64,000 nt of DNA from Pomacea canaliculata (Eukaryota > Mollusca > Gastropoda > Architaenioglossa > Ampullariidae), in contig NC_037599.1 in NCBI RefSeq assembly GCF_003073045.1, positions 3,906,001 to 3,970,000 of the forward strand, read 5' to 3'. Every line of letters begins with the position of its first letter. Positions within the stretch are counted from its first letter, which is position 1. The translations under genes were made by a program, and so were the position numbers. The notes under the pieces were generated by a model. That model had not been told where the DNA came from. It ran no database searches and worked only from the letters and a program-made list of their open reading frames with translations. This document shows, one piece after another, positions 23,233 to 35,422 of the stretch.

Positions 23233-26216
23233 TATCTCACATTGCTAATGTATTGGCTTAACTGAAGACATCACCATAAGTTTAAAACACATTTTTTGTA
23301 AACCTGCAAACAGGAAAGTGATGATTATTCTATGGTATAAACTGTGATGCTGGTGTTTCAAAATAACCCAACCGTAGATTTAGCATCGTGTACAGATATA
23401 GTAGTACTTGTTTCACAGTGGATGTACATAGTTGTGCAAACGTGTTTATTTTCCCAGAATATGTACAAGCAGTAAAATATTAATGTACATGTAAACCATC
23501 GACTGAGCATTGTAGATACTTGTATACTCTTACATTCTTAGGCTACTATAAGTTGTATGTAACCATTCCTACTTGCGGAGAAGAAAGGCAAGTAAAATAA
23601 TATGTTTGTTGTGGCATGGATTTACAGTTTGTTTCTGATTTTGCAATCATTATTTTGTTCAAGTTGGTTAGATGTGCATGCATTTGTTAGTATGTGTGTT
23701 AGTGAGAGAGCAAGTGTGTGTGTTTGCACATGCGCATTTGTGGGTTGTGTAAGCAAGTAAGGACATGAGTATGATGTGTATGTGTGTGTGAAAGAGGAAG
23801 AACCATTTTAAGGCTGCTTGTAAATCTTGCTGATCTGACAAAATATTGTGAAAAATTATCTTTATTATTCCTAAAGTAAAAGCTGGTTAAGGAAGTAGAT
23901 TTAAGATTCATGAAATTCATTTTAATAGGCTGGTATCAATTGATACATTCAGAAGTCACATTGTGGGTTACCCCATCTGCCTCTTGATAATTTGCAGTCA
24001 TCATTTTAGTTGGTTGTTTTAAGAGTTCATTTCATGGTCAAATATCTTAGGCTTTGTTGTCTGTGATTTTGATTGTTTCATCCCAAGCAACAACAACAAA
24101 AAAAATACATGCACTTTCAAGCAGAGGGTTACCACGTGCATACCATCAGAATAACAACCTTCTTGAACTTCTCAAGGTTTATCATAACTATTCTTGGATG
24201 TGGATGTGAGGAATATGGAAGTAGAAACACTTGTGCAAACTTGATTAAATGAAATGAAAATTTGTACAAATTGAAATGTGTATCTTGCAATCAACAGAAT
24301 GTTACACGATACATTTTGGCATTTTTATTTTTAGTTTGGTGTAACTGACAGTATCAACATGATTAAACTGTTTCCGAAACGTTTAACAAAGCTTGGTAAA
24401 CTTGTGAGTGAATTGTTAACAATAAATGACAATTCGTATCAGTATGTACTTTAGGGCTGAGACAGGACCCTCCTTTCATGGAAAGATTTGCACGTGATAG
24501 GATTCTCGTTTTGTCAGTGTCTGTTTTAGTATCCGCTATCATTTTATGATCATAGTATATGATCTTCATGATTAATAATCATAAGGTGAAAAGATGATGT
24601 AAGAATAAATTTAGTTAATGCTCAGTTTTAAAGAATTAGGGATAAACGATTATATGGATAATTTTGCAGTTTTGTAGCATTTTTTGTTAATATTTAGTTG
24701 TTTTCGACATCTTTTAAAATATTTACTGAAAACTATGGGAAAAAAGTTCCCTAGTTGGAAGGGGGGGGGGGGGGAACCTCTCAGTAACATTTAAGAACAG
24801 ATTTTGGTTATCTCCGAGTCAGTTTGCATTACTTATAAAGAGGTAAATTATTCATGTTTATGTTCAACCTCTCTAAATTGGTGTGCTGGATTCTAACTTA
24901 TGCATTAATTTTATGTCCATCAGAAAGCAGATTGAAAATGCAATATATGTGTACTTGTGTCATTACTTGATAAAGTTAGCCTTTCAGTCTGACTCTGCCC
25001 AGTGTCTTACTGTGACTTTTTCTTTATTCAGCCCCTTAATGTTTTCTGTAAGTAAAAACATGCATAAAGTTGGAATTCATGACAATATTGGATTGCTGTG
25101 TGGTGATTGCATTCATTTTAAGCTGTACATAATTTTGTCTTATTGTCACATTTGCATATGGCATATGCACAAACCATAGCGACTTGTTATATGTTGCTTT
25201 ATACAACAGAATTATCACAGTACATACACCTGCACCTGACATTCACCTGACATGCTGTTTTTTCACTGCTTTCTGTCACACAACACCACACTACGCTGTA
25301 ATTACTGTATGTTGAGAAAAATAATGCCCAGATCAATACTCATCTCCCAAGTAAACTATTGATGGAACCTGCATACTAAATGCACTCCTCCAGTGTTGGT
25401 GGGGAGGATGTTCGCACCAACCGCCATCACTGTAACAGCATTATAGAAACTTGGGTGGGGCTATAAGGTGGTGTCCTATGCAGTCTGTTTTGAAGTGAAC
25501 AACCTTAGCTCGCCAGACCTGACAGTCAAGAAACCATGTACAAAATGTGAATTATTACATAGGCGAACCTGTGACTGGGTTTCATTAATAACAACAATAT
25601 AGGACCACATTTTTTTAGCTTAACTCTGGACACCGATCTTGTACAAACCAAGTGATCAACGTTTGACTTCACCGGCATATACATTAATCATTAATATGTG
25701 TGTGTGCCTAGTGCATACACATAATATGTCTCACTTGGTAACATAAATGCACATGTTTCTTGGCAGTTATGCAAACACTGAGCATCTTCCTCAAAAAATT
25801 TGTAAACGGTAGTTCCTTTCTTCACACCACTGATAGTTTTGTACAGGATATGACACCCACCTGTGATGCATTATTTTATTGTAATGCATTATTATATTAA
25901 TTGAAGTAGAGTATGAATTATAATACACTTGAACATTAGTGTAGATTTTCTAAGGCTCGTGCCGTCGTGGGCGCATGTGTAGCAAGATAGGACCTCTCAA
26001 GAATCGAACTCCCAGCAAGGTGTTGTAAGGACAGAACCGAGCTCTCAGCGAGAACCAATGGTCTGTGCATACTACAAAATTCAATGGGTGTGCGAACGCC
26101 ACAATCCCACCCCGTCCCTCGCCTTTTTCTCTTTCTTAGCCACTCTGAAACTATACTATGAACCCACCATTCAAAACGAAATATGCAGTGGCCTTAAAGT
26201 CAATCCTCTCGTTGCG

Positions 26217-26218
26217 TT

Positions 26219-26250
<32 letters not shown>
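26217..26250. repeat. Poly-T tract
   Basis: Long T run broken by single C. Low complexity only. Confidence 0.8.
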
Positions 26251-27309
26251 GGAATAGGGAGTCAATCGGCTAATCCCTGTCTCCGCTTTCAGATGGGGCA
26301 CTTCCGCTGGACGATTTGGCCTTTGGTCTTCGAGGTCGCTGATACAAGTTAGTGAGCGTTCCAGTAACATGTGTTTTGAGGAACGAACATTCAACTGTCA
26401 TTGACATGAACGTAGTTATCGGATTACTGCCTGTTGCCATCACTCAAGAAAGAAGTGAAAGAGGACCCAGCTTCAGCAAGAGGCACCATCTCATAATTTA
26501 CAGATTCCCGATAAAGCACCGACCTCTAAACTGGGTTTATTTACCTTCTCAATTTATACATGTGGAAAAGCTATAATAACGATCGTGCAGAACAGTTTGG
26601 GTCAGAAGCATAGGAAAACAGCCCAAACCAACCGTTACAGTACAACGAGACAGGTGCCTGCCGTGAATCGGTACAGCAATGGCACAAAACAAACACAGCC
26701 CATCTCTGGCCATGAGCACAAGAAAGGTCAAGCATAAGGTTTATAATCACCACAGAGTTAGGTATGAAGTTTTATGAGAAGCCAGGGCATACCTCAACCT
26801 ACCCAGAAATCCATTTATGCAAATCTCTGACTTACCCAAGTTTTTGGTGTCTCGTTAGGGATGTCCTTTGTTGATTTAAAGTTTCAGAGTCGTGGTTTCC
26901 TTTCATTCATACATCATACAGGTGATTCTTTCAGAAGGCCAATTAGCCTCTTAGGGAACAGCAGCTCTTGTTTGCCACGGACATTGATTTCTCTGCCTAT
27001 GTTCTTTGCTGAATGAGCAGTTTTCTGATTATCAAGACAGACGACTCATCCAAGCCCCAGCTATCCATTTTCAGAGTCCGCTCCTTCTCTAATGACTCAT
27101 TTGATCTGTTATTCATGTTACAACGTGTCCAAATATTGTCAGAGTTATTTCTTCCTCTAGGACTGGCAATGGTTGCTCAACCTAAATTTTTCATGACTTT
27201 TTCAGAATGGTCTGGTAAAACAAAAAAGTTCTAATCAAAAAGTTGTTAAGTTCACAGATATCGGAAAAAACAATCGACTGGATGAGATAAAGAAAGAGCG
27301 TTCGTACTA

Positions 27310-27365
27310 ATGATAATAACCAACTTTATTTGTCCCAGTGGGCAATTTGAACATGTGAAGGTGCT
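27310..27365 (-). mobile_element. Non-LTR retrotransposon 3' tail fragment
   Basis: In reverse complement the segment reads 'ttgcccactgggacaaata' followed by AAAGTTGGTTATTATCATT. This is a common kind of 3'-terminal sequence of LINE elements in invertebrate genomes. Too short to classify. Confidence 0.35.
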
Positions 27366-28191
27366 CGAGTCACAAAAGTAAAAGTTAGAAATAAAAACAG
27401 GAATAAAGTTCGTTTCAAGGTGCAGCGTTAAAGGATGCAAACAGTGAAAAATTTGAGCAAATGAAAATATAGGGGCAAGTGACAATCGTGTGTGTATATA
27501 TGTACACCAAGCAAACAACTTACATCAAGGATATTTATGTGCGCACCTACATGACACACACACACCACTGACATCTGAGGTTGAACAGATGACAAAAACG
27601 ATTTCATGTGCCTATTGCTTTTACATATAGGCATGCCATAACCTAAGCCTAATAATACAAGTTTGCTCCATAAGTGTGCAAATGAAATAATTATATTATT
27701 TTCTTGGTTAATACAATAAACACTGCATACAAAAATACACTGTGTGTGTGTGTGTGTGAGGGAGTGAGAAAGAGATATAAAGAGAGGAGACATTTGTACC
27801 AATAGATAATCTGCACATCTCTTTAAGACGTTGTAACGAAGGTATGTTAGCTGCTGTCCTGAATAAGACACAAGAGAGACCTATAGAAGTCAGTTGATAT
27901 TCTTGATATCCACCCATCCCAGCAGTGCATGTCCGTGATAGTTGATGGTTCGGAAACAATATGAGTATGTTTGCCTTAACGTGACCGGAGAATTTTTAGA
28001 GATTTTTTCTCAAGGCTCACAAAGAAATGCTGTCACAGCCACGTGATTAAAAAGTAGAATTTAAAGGACTTGTACATTCCATGTCATATAAAGAAGTTCA
28101 TTTGTCACGCTCCCCTGCGAACGTGTGATGTTCACTGTCTAGTGGACAGTGAGAACCCCGAGGAGCCAAAGGGACGTATCCCAGAGTCTGA

Positions 28192-29539
28192 TTACCACCT
28201 TGTATGGATGTGGCTTGGTGTGGCGGTCGTGCAGGACGAATGCTTGCAGCACAACTGTCGCAGCCGCCTTTTCACTTCCCGTCTGACGTCGTGATGCCAA
28301 AGGCCGTACAGGATGGGGTTCACCAGAGAATTACTGAAGAAGAGCTCTCGCAAGAAGACTGCCACTGTCACGTCGGCCGGCACGCCAGTGTAGCTAGAAT
28401 ACAGCACTTGTACCAGGGCAGGCAGCCACAGGAGGAAGACGCATGCGCAGAAGATGACGGAGAAAAAAACGGTTTTCATTTTAGCACGCAGACTACGGAG
28501 TGTAGGAGCTGCCGTCGTCGTTGTCGTCGTCGTCGTCGGCTGCTGCTGCAAGCGGTTGGCGGCAATCTGGCGACGATGTCGACGGGAAAGAAGGAAGACG
28601 GCGATGTAGATGTATGACATGACGGCGAGGACGGAGAAAGTGATAATGCAAGCGCCGATGACCGCGTGGCGCGTTAGGAGATCGAGGCTGGTGCAGCTCG
28701 TGAAAGTCATGCCCATTGCTATCGAGGAGAACGCCGAGAGGACCCAAGCCGCCGCCAGGCAGATGGCCACGTTCCTGCGAAGTGAGAGAATTATAAAACA
28801 GCTTTCACCGTGAAATGTTTGGCTTACCTATGTTTTTGGAGTGAATTCTCGATGGCTGCATCGAAAATAGTTCACGTGTTTATTAGCACATATATATGTA
28901 ATTGTTTGTATTTTATCCTCATTATTGCATTGTTTCATTAGCTCTGCCTGTTGGAAATAGCGTGAATTGTATATATTCTTTGTAATGCAGATTCATGCAC
29001 ATCAAAAGTGGTTGTGAGTAGCTTATCTTCATACTGATTTCAGGTCATGAACAAATTCTGAAAACCTGATGAGAAAAACCGAAAAAAAAAGTAAAAATGC
29101 CAATATTTGTAGACACGTTAAAGATGAAGAAGAACGGTGGCCAAAAGACTTACCTCTTCGTAATTAATCTTTGGTAGCGAAGTGGAAAGAAAAGAACTAT
29201 ATATTTTTCCACGCTGACTAGCAGCAGGTGTAACACAGATGCAGTACATGCAATGTTGGCAAAGATAATGAAAAATGTCATTTTTTTCTTGAAGATTTCA
29301 TATTTATAGAACAGAATAAAAGGACTGCAAATTCCAACCAGAAGGTCAGAAACGGCCATGCTTCCAAAGATGACTGCCTCAGGGGTTGTGGGAATATTTT
29401 TGTGCAGCAGTAGATACAGCAGCGAAGAGTTGAAGACAACAGTCGCGATGCTGACGCCAAAGACGACGACAGCTTCGATAACGACAACTGGAAACCTTTG
29501 TGAGTTCTCCACGCAGACGTCGGTGGTGTTGCCAGACAT
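28192..29539 (-). CDS. Orphan rhodopsin-family (class A) GPCR, 2 exons
   Basis: Exon 1 is 29154-29539 and exon 2 is 28192-28774. The intron has canonical GT-AG ends and splits an Arg codon just after TM3, at the ITKR|NVA junction, giving about 322 residues. TM1 carries Asn (VVFNSSLLYLLL), TM2 the Asp (MAVSDLLVGI), and TM3 ends VEKYIVLFFPLRY (EKY in place of DRY). TM4 has Trp (AAAWVLSAF), TM6 has LLWLP for CWxP, and TM7 has NSLVNPILYGLW (NPxxY). N-terminal NTT is a glycosylation site. The third intracellular loop holds a run of Thr. TM5 lacks the usual Pro, and the conserved Cys at the top of TM3 and the amine-binding Asp in TM3 are absent. Some of these losses also occur in melanocortin, S1P/LPA and cannabinoid receptors, but ligand and subfamily are unknown. 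Confidence 0.88.
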
Positions 29540-31279
29540 GCGGATAGAGAAGTCTGACGGAAAAGATTAACGTAAAATATTCAAACATCAAAGGCAAAAC
29601 GATGAAGCTTCACAAGAAGCTGCAGAAGACTGTCTTCACAATTTGTCCTGCAGGCGGCCTGAGAGAACTTTCGCGAAGGAAGAACTATAGTGAGAGTCGC
29701 CAATGGGTCGATAACTCTCTTAGACGACGAGGCGTCTGTGGGCTAATCCACGGCTGAAAGGTCGCGCCTGAGATAAGCGTTTCAGTTTTCTCGGTCTTGA
29801 GGATCTATATATTATAATATATATATACAGCGTTGTGACGAGAGGGCTGGGTGGTGTAGGCTCGACAGAATGCATCTCCAACACTGGACAGTCACTGGAT
29901 GTCACGTGACAGATGGGGCCTCGTGGTAGCTTCACTTCCTGCTCTGCTGCTGTTCATTAAATGAATGGAGTATGTTATTTTCACGGTGGCTGCAGCTACT
30001 CTTGGTAGATGAAGCGTTGGTTTTATTACAATGGAAACAGTGGTTGGTCCTCGCAGTGGAAGGACTCGACATTGGCCTTTGAAGTGAAAAGCGAGCTTGA
30101 ACGTTTTTCATCTTAAGGCAAAGGTTAAGAAAATGCACGCTGTTTTGCTTGGCATCGTCTATAAAAATATTGTTATTGCCATTGTTATTGCCACGATAAT
30201 TGTCATTGTCGACTGTCGTTGTCATGGTAATTGTCACTGTACTCCTAACTGTGCTTTCTATATGGTCCTTTATTCTTTTTGTCTTTGCATCCCTCCCCTT
30301 TTGCTGTTAGCCACCTCGTCTCCAATTTCGTTCTAAAATTACTTCAGAAGATGAATAAATTTTTAATAATCATATGTCAACACATTCGGAGGGTAAGAGG
30401 GATGGATGGCTAGCTGGTGGGTTCACCGTGGGACAGTGTGTGCCGGAAGGCCTGAATGATTCGATCCGATCCTCCGTTTGTAAATATCAAGAGCATGCAG
30501 CATGCGGTCTAATCCAGCTCTCATATGCACTTCACTGTCCTTGCTCGGTGCGCCTTCCAAATTAAACTTCTTTGTCTTTTGTCAAACATAGATGACATTT
30601 TGTCATACACAGGATGAGAGATAGGAGGTGAGGGTGAAGTACGGGTGTGTGTGGGTGTGTCATCGTGTTAAGAAGTCAGGAAAAAATATACTTTATTAAC
30701 AGGTAAGCATGCTGTATGCTTGCACTTGTGTGTGTGCGTGCGTGCGGTTGTGTGCGCTCTTGAGCGAGAGTGTGTATGCATATTTACTTATTTATTGTTT
30801 CACTAGCGGGGCTAACCGAGGTTACCTACCCGATTTGCATAGGCTTTATGTTAATTCACTTCGGTCATACACACTAGTGCACACCCACTCGCAACCGATG
30901 CCAGTAACTTCTGACATTCCTATTACCTTGGGTGGCCACTTTCAAAGATCACACGGTTAGTCTGCCATGTGCGGACCTAGGCATGTTGATGGATTACTTA
31001 GAATTCATCTTCGGAATAACTTGAAACTATGACTGTATGACGGAGCTGTATATGTGGACTGCTGTCTGCCGAGACCAACGCTTAGCCTCTTGCGAAATGA
31101 CTAAACCGGAAACTTTGTATACACCAGCCTCGTTTTAGCAGTTAGCAAAAGATCGTCTGCAAAAAATCGTAATACAAGTTCGTGGCAGGAGTTCAGAAAG
31201 ATGTTCCAGACACAGACTTATTCAGCGTCTTTCGCTTCAAGCTGCAAGAGGCCATGATCGAGGTGTCTCGATGACTAAA

Positions 31280-31400
31280 TGATGACTGGCAAAGAGGCCA
31301 GCCCTATAAACAAATGCTACATGCAGAGAAAGAACAGCGTACTTAAAACAAGGTCTGAACTCAGACTCAGGACAGCAAAGGTCGAATTCCTCTGATTCTC
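31280..31400 (-). mobile_element. SINE body fragment (same family as 16.6-16.8 kb)
   Basis: The plus strand reads 'gagaaagaacagcgt' and 'ggccagccctataaac', matching the body of the minus-strand SINE at 16612-16806. The tRNA-like head is not preserved here. Confidence 0.5.
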
Positions 31401-31639
31401 TTGAGCGTTTGAATAACAGCGAGATAATCTTGGCCGCCCAAAGGAAACTTGGAGAAGAACAGTGGAAAGAGAGATGAAGGGAAAGGGCTGGACATGGGGT
31501 CACCTAGAGCGGGTTTCAGCCGATCGACATCGGTGGCGGACTCTGGTTGAGGCCTTATGTGCAACCTGATGCACGAAGAGGAATAGATAGATAGAATCTT
31601 GGTAGCATCCTTCAAGACAGGTATTGAGGATGATGATGG

Positions 31640-31730
31640 CGTAGGTGGGTGGGAATGGAGCTTTACTCCAAGCCAGTAAGACCATATCACGGCAAATCAG
31701 CCAGCCCTGTAAGCAGATGCCACATTTGCA
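31640..31730 (-). mobile_element. SINE 3' body fragment (same family)
   Basis: Matches the 3' part of the 16.6-kb SINE: 'gaccatatcacggcaaatca' and 'gccagccctgtaagcagatg'. Only this part of the element is present. Confidence 0.5.
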
Positions 31731-32911
31731 ATCTTGTTATGCAGTTTTATAATCATAGTGTGTGCTACCTTTTGTAAATCGCTGAGCCGTTAGGGAACGG
31801 TGCCCTATAAATTATCTTCGTTGTTATTATTATTACAACAGTAACCGTACGGATAAAGCATTGGGTATGATACCAAATAAAAGAACATCAACTTGAATGT
31901 AACACGCAGCATTCATTTGTTTAATAAATGTTAAAATTCATTAATGCGTGATGCAAAATTGATCAAATATCGACATGACAAAGATAGCTTTATCTCGTCT
32001 TAAAAAATTAGCAACTGAATGATAAAGCTGACATTCTTCTAGTATTTACATATTTACATAGCCAGGGAATCAAAATGTCCTCCTTTTTGACCGAATCTCC
32101 GTCTCTCATTCTTGGAAATTATGTGTTGTTTGAAAGTAGCTAGTTGCCATAAAACTGCTTGAAGATCTACCAGTTTAGCGATACAGTTGACAAGTATTTA
32201 AAAGAAAAAAAACCCCAGCAAGGATTAATTTTTCATGTTCGTCAAGGTTGAAGTTTATTTAACGCTGACGACAGAACCGAGATATTTCACCCGCCCCCTC
32301 CCTCTCCTGCAAGCTCACGCATGCACATACTTTCATATATCCTGTATAGACAGAGATTTATATACACATCAGCACAATGGAGCAAGTATCATGACAGTTC
32401 TCCGCTTACACGAAATGTGCAGGTGACTTGCGCATCCCCGTTGTCTAGCAAGATGTAACATCGCCAGATTACGAGTGGGACGACACCATCGCTAAACGAA
32501 ATATCGCCAGGTAACAAACTTAACGGTCCCATCCACATCTCCATATGGAGACTGTCAGATTACAGGCGCCGCGCCTCCCTCCCTCATTACTGACGTGTGA
32601 GGTGACGAGAAGCACAATCCCGAAGGATCTTTACAGGTCTCTGATGATCCTCCTCTACCAGCACACACCTGCTCAAACTCAAACAAGTCGAAGTGGACTG
32701 CGCGACACTCCAATGGAGAGGCCGCAATTTGTATTTACGCTAAAGATAAAGAATTCCATCGCGTGACAACACTGATATTTCCACCCATATCTCTTGCAAG
32801 CGCACGTCCACAAACACGTGTATACACATCAGCATATGTAGAGCATAGGGGAAGTAAACAAAAGTTATTTACTCTATCTAGGGCATGGCATCTGAAAGGC
32901 GGTGTCGTGAG

Positions 32912-32993
32912 CTCACAGTGCGCAGGCGCAGGGGTAAACAGATGCGCATGCGCAGATAAGGCAATTTGTGGGCTTGATATTCCGTGAGATGAG
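32912..32993. promoter_or_regulatory. Promoter-like module with NRF1-type motifs (left copy)
   Basis: Contains a palindromic TGCGCATGCGCA (NRF1-type) and a GCGCAGGCGCA-like repeat. A 20-bp stretch at 32912-32931 recurs in reverse complement at 37499-37518. The segment 'aaggcaatttgtgggct' at 32958 recurs in direct orientation (one mismatch) at 37519. It could be the promoter of a plus-strand transcript covering the 34.36-35.42 kb exons. Confidence 0.4.
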
Positions 32994-33112
32994 AACGTGT
33001 CCGAGCTGAGTGTTCCGTCTGTTATTTGTTTTTCTAGGATTGTTTTCGTGGAGTTATATAGTATTATACCGTGCTAATTAATATAGTGCACGCAGACTGA
33101 TTTTTAATTCAT

Positions 33113-33199
33113 ATGAACGAAACGTGTAATGTGCTTTTGACGTTTAGCGATGATGAACGACCGATCGTTTATAGAAGTCCGTCACTGTTAATAAGTTAA
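33113..33199 (+). CDS. Candidate first coding exon or small ORF
   Basis: Short ORF beginning MNETCNVLLTFSDDERPIVY, about 120 bp downstream of the NRF1-motif module, 28 codons to a stop. It may be a 5' exon of the unrecognised gene at 34.36-35.42 kb, but no donor that keeps phase with the next exon is evident. Weakly supported. Confidence 0.2.
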   Translation: MNETCNVLLTFSDDERPIVYRSPSLLIS

Positions 33200-34359
33200 T
33201 AAGTACTAAAACTACTGAGGGCAGGGTTCTTTCCCTTGTTTATGCTTAGAAAAGATAAGTGCCGTTTTAATTACGATGTTTCTTCTGTTTTCTTAGTGAC
33301 AAATAATGTAAAAAATATGGTAAAACATTTTTTAAAAAATGTGTGTCATATTTTTATAAAAAGTCTTACAAAACTTGCAGTTATCTACATTAAAAGCTAT
33401 TTAATTTGCATGCTATTCTGCTCAACCCGAATATCACGGAAAGCCAGACTATACTGTTGTCAACGTTAGTTACAATAGGTTTAAAGGTTTGCTGCCAACA
33501 ATTGGCTGCTCACGCTACGTTTACCACGATCGATGACTTCTTTCAGATTAAACTGAACGTCGACCGTTTCGTTGGGGCAGGTGCATGTCCCCACCTTTCT
33601 CACGGGTCGACCTGCGACCCACTCCCCAGAAGGGGAAATAACACTTCAATGTCAAATAATAAAACTTGGTAATAATAAACATGATGTCACTCTTGATTTA
33701 CTCAATGATGTTACTCTTGATCTTGATACTCATTTGGTCATTGCAGTGTCGTCTGCTCGATCGCTCTCTTTTATCTCTGAACTGCTAGCACACTAGTACG
33801 GTTTCACTGTATGCATCCTGAAATCACTGAATCAAGCAAAGTGATTCAGTCGTTTTGACTACTTAGGTTTCATTCTTTATTTCCGCACTACACAGTAAGC
33901 ACAGTTACAAGATGTAATAAAATACTTAAGTTTATGAACATGTACTGTATAGTTTAATATGCACACAAACCTTTCCAGATGATGACAAATGTCACATGAT
34001 TTGGGTTTTTAAAAGAATGGTTGTAAATAAGCAAAAAGTAGACATGGAGAGAAAAGCATGAAGCAGGATTTTAAACTGGACATCATTACCAACTAATTCA
34101 AAGTAGTATGTTTGCAATAATTAAAAAGTTGACACATTTATATTTGAAGGCATTATAATCAGCCACTTTGAATGCAAAATAAAAGTCTTACAATAATAAT
34201 AAAATTTAATTTTGCTACTATTACCTTGTTTTTCTTCTTATGTTGATGTCAGTATTAAGATTTATGCATCAGTCAGTCCATAAGTATTGCTTTAGCATAT
34301 CACGAATAAATATTTAGTGTTTTCATGCACAGTGTGATCACCACGATTTTCTTTTTCAG

Positions 34360-35422
34360 TGCAGATCTCCAGAGATGGGAGCTAATTTCCAAAAATTGGG
34401 TGCACAAGATTTGCAATATAGTACAGTGGAGCAGAAAGAGGGATATCACAATATGGTAAACAGTGTAAAATGCGAATGATGTCAACTGCTGCATTTTTTT
34501 CTACCAGGAAATGACAATTGAGCTGATTTCACAATGAGAAATAAATATGCTGTTAGTTTAAATTGTAAATTTATGTTTTTTATCATGTACGACAGTACTG
34601 TATTTCTCTGATTGCTTCCAACCCACACAACATGGATTGCCAGCCAAACAACTGCACATAGAATAAACCCGGGCCCCCTCGCTCATGTGATACATCATCA
34701 CATTAAGTCAAATGAGAATTAAGAAACATCAAGGGTTTTGCCAAACGTTTCTGTAAAATACACACAGGTTTCATTGTTTTCATTTAACTTCTACTGTTCA
34801 TGCTGTTATATAAGTGACTTAGTACCCAGATTATGACCCTAGAGTTGTGGGTAAAGCACTGTACCAGTGTACATTCATTATTACTCAATAAATCTTAGTT
34901 GTCCTTAATGTATAAGGTGAATGTCCATGAAAAATTTGTTGTTGGCACATGCACTTAAAATGGACACTTACAACACCTACACTTGCAAATGAATATTTGC
35001 CTTACGTTTACATATGTATATATAAGCACACACACATATGTACACCATCCCCTTTCATGTACACATGCAGGCACCCTCGCAAAAATAATGTTAATACCAC
35101 ATAATATTAACCCTTATGCTTCATATTGAGATGGGTGTAGCTGCAAACATAAGGAACATATGGCTATTCAGATTGTTCATACCAGTGCATAGCTCCTCAC
35201 AGTGTTACATTGTCCCAGTGTGCAGTGACTATTGTTATTAATAATCTATTTAACTGTAAAAAATTTGATGACCAGTGTAAAAATGATTTACCACTTTACT
35301 ATATTCACAATCCAAATGCTTATAAATTCCAGCCATTATTAACTTTAAAGAAATCAAAAGACCCTCAGCATATTAGCAAAAGTTGTGAAGATATTACTAA
35401 GGATGGTGAACCAGATAAATGA
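34360..35422 (+). CDS. Unrecognised gene, two candidate 3' exons
   Basis: The internal exon 34360-34455 has a strong acceptor (TTCTTTTTCAG) and a donor (ATG|GTAAAC), 96 nt, phase 0, reading CRSPEMGANFQKLGAQDLQY and on to EGYHNM. The terminal exon 35219-35422 follows acceptor TGTCCCAG, phase 0, and reads CAVTIVINNLFNCKKFDDQC, LPLYYIHNPNAYKFQPLL and SKSCEDITKDGEPDK, then TGA. An AATAAA signal (35422-35427) overlaps the stop codon by one base. The composition looks coding and the phases match, but I recognise no family. A second frame of the internal exon is also open. The start exon is unresolved; 33113-33199 is one candidate. Confidence 0.38.

Larger units (their letters stand above)
23233..28191. 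other. Intergenic: syntaxin 3' flank and repeat debris
   Basis: Holds the syntaxin 3' UTR (several AATAAA-like motifs between 23.0 and 23.6 kb) and TG-rich microsatellites (23.7-23.8 kb, 27.74 kb). It also has a G homopolymer near 24763-24774, a T-rich tract (26217-26250) and a LINE-like tail near 27.32 kb on the minus strand. No gene is supported. Confidence 0.5.
29600..32900. other. Intergenic, SINE/LINE debris
   Basis: No gene is supported. GT-rich microsatellite near 30.64-30.78 kb, SINE body fragments near 31.28-31.40 and 31.64-31.73 kb, and a SINE-like 3' tail with ATT repeats near 31.74-31.85 kb. Confidence 0.5.

Noticed and set aside
25985-26060. tRNA-like T-arm on the minus strand (AGTTCGATTCTTG)
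   Set aside because: Only a B-box-like motif; no matching A box or cloverleaf could be drawn.
28204-28617. 137-codon plus-strand ORF
   Set aside because: Antisense shadow of GPCR exon 2; the minus strand carries clear TM4-TM7 motifs.
33406-33672. 88-codon plus-strand ORF
   Set aside because: Composition irregular, overlaps a second frame, no splice or homology support; not used as an exon.
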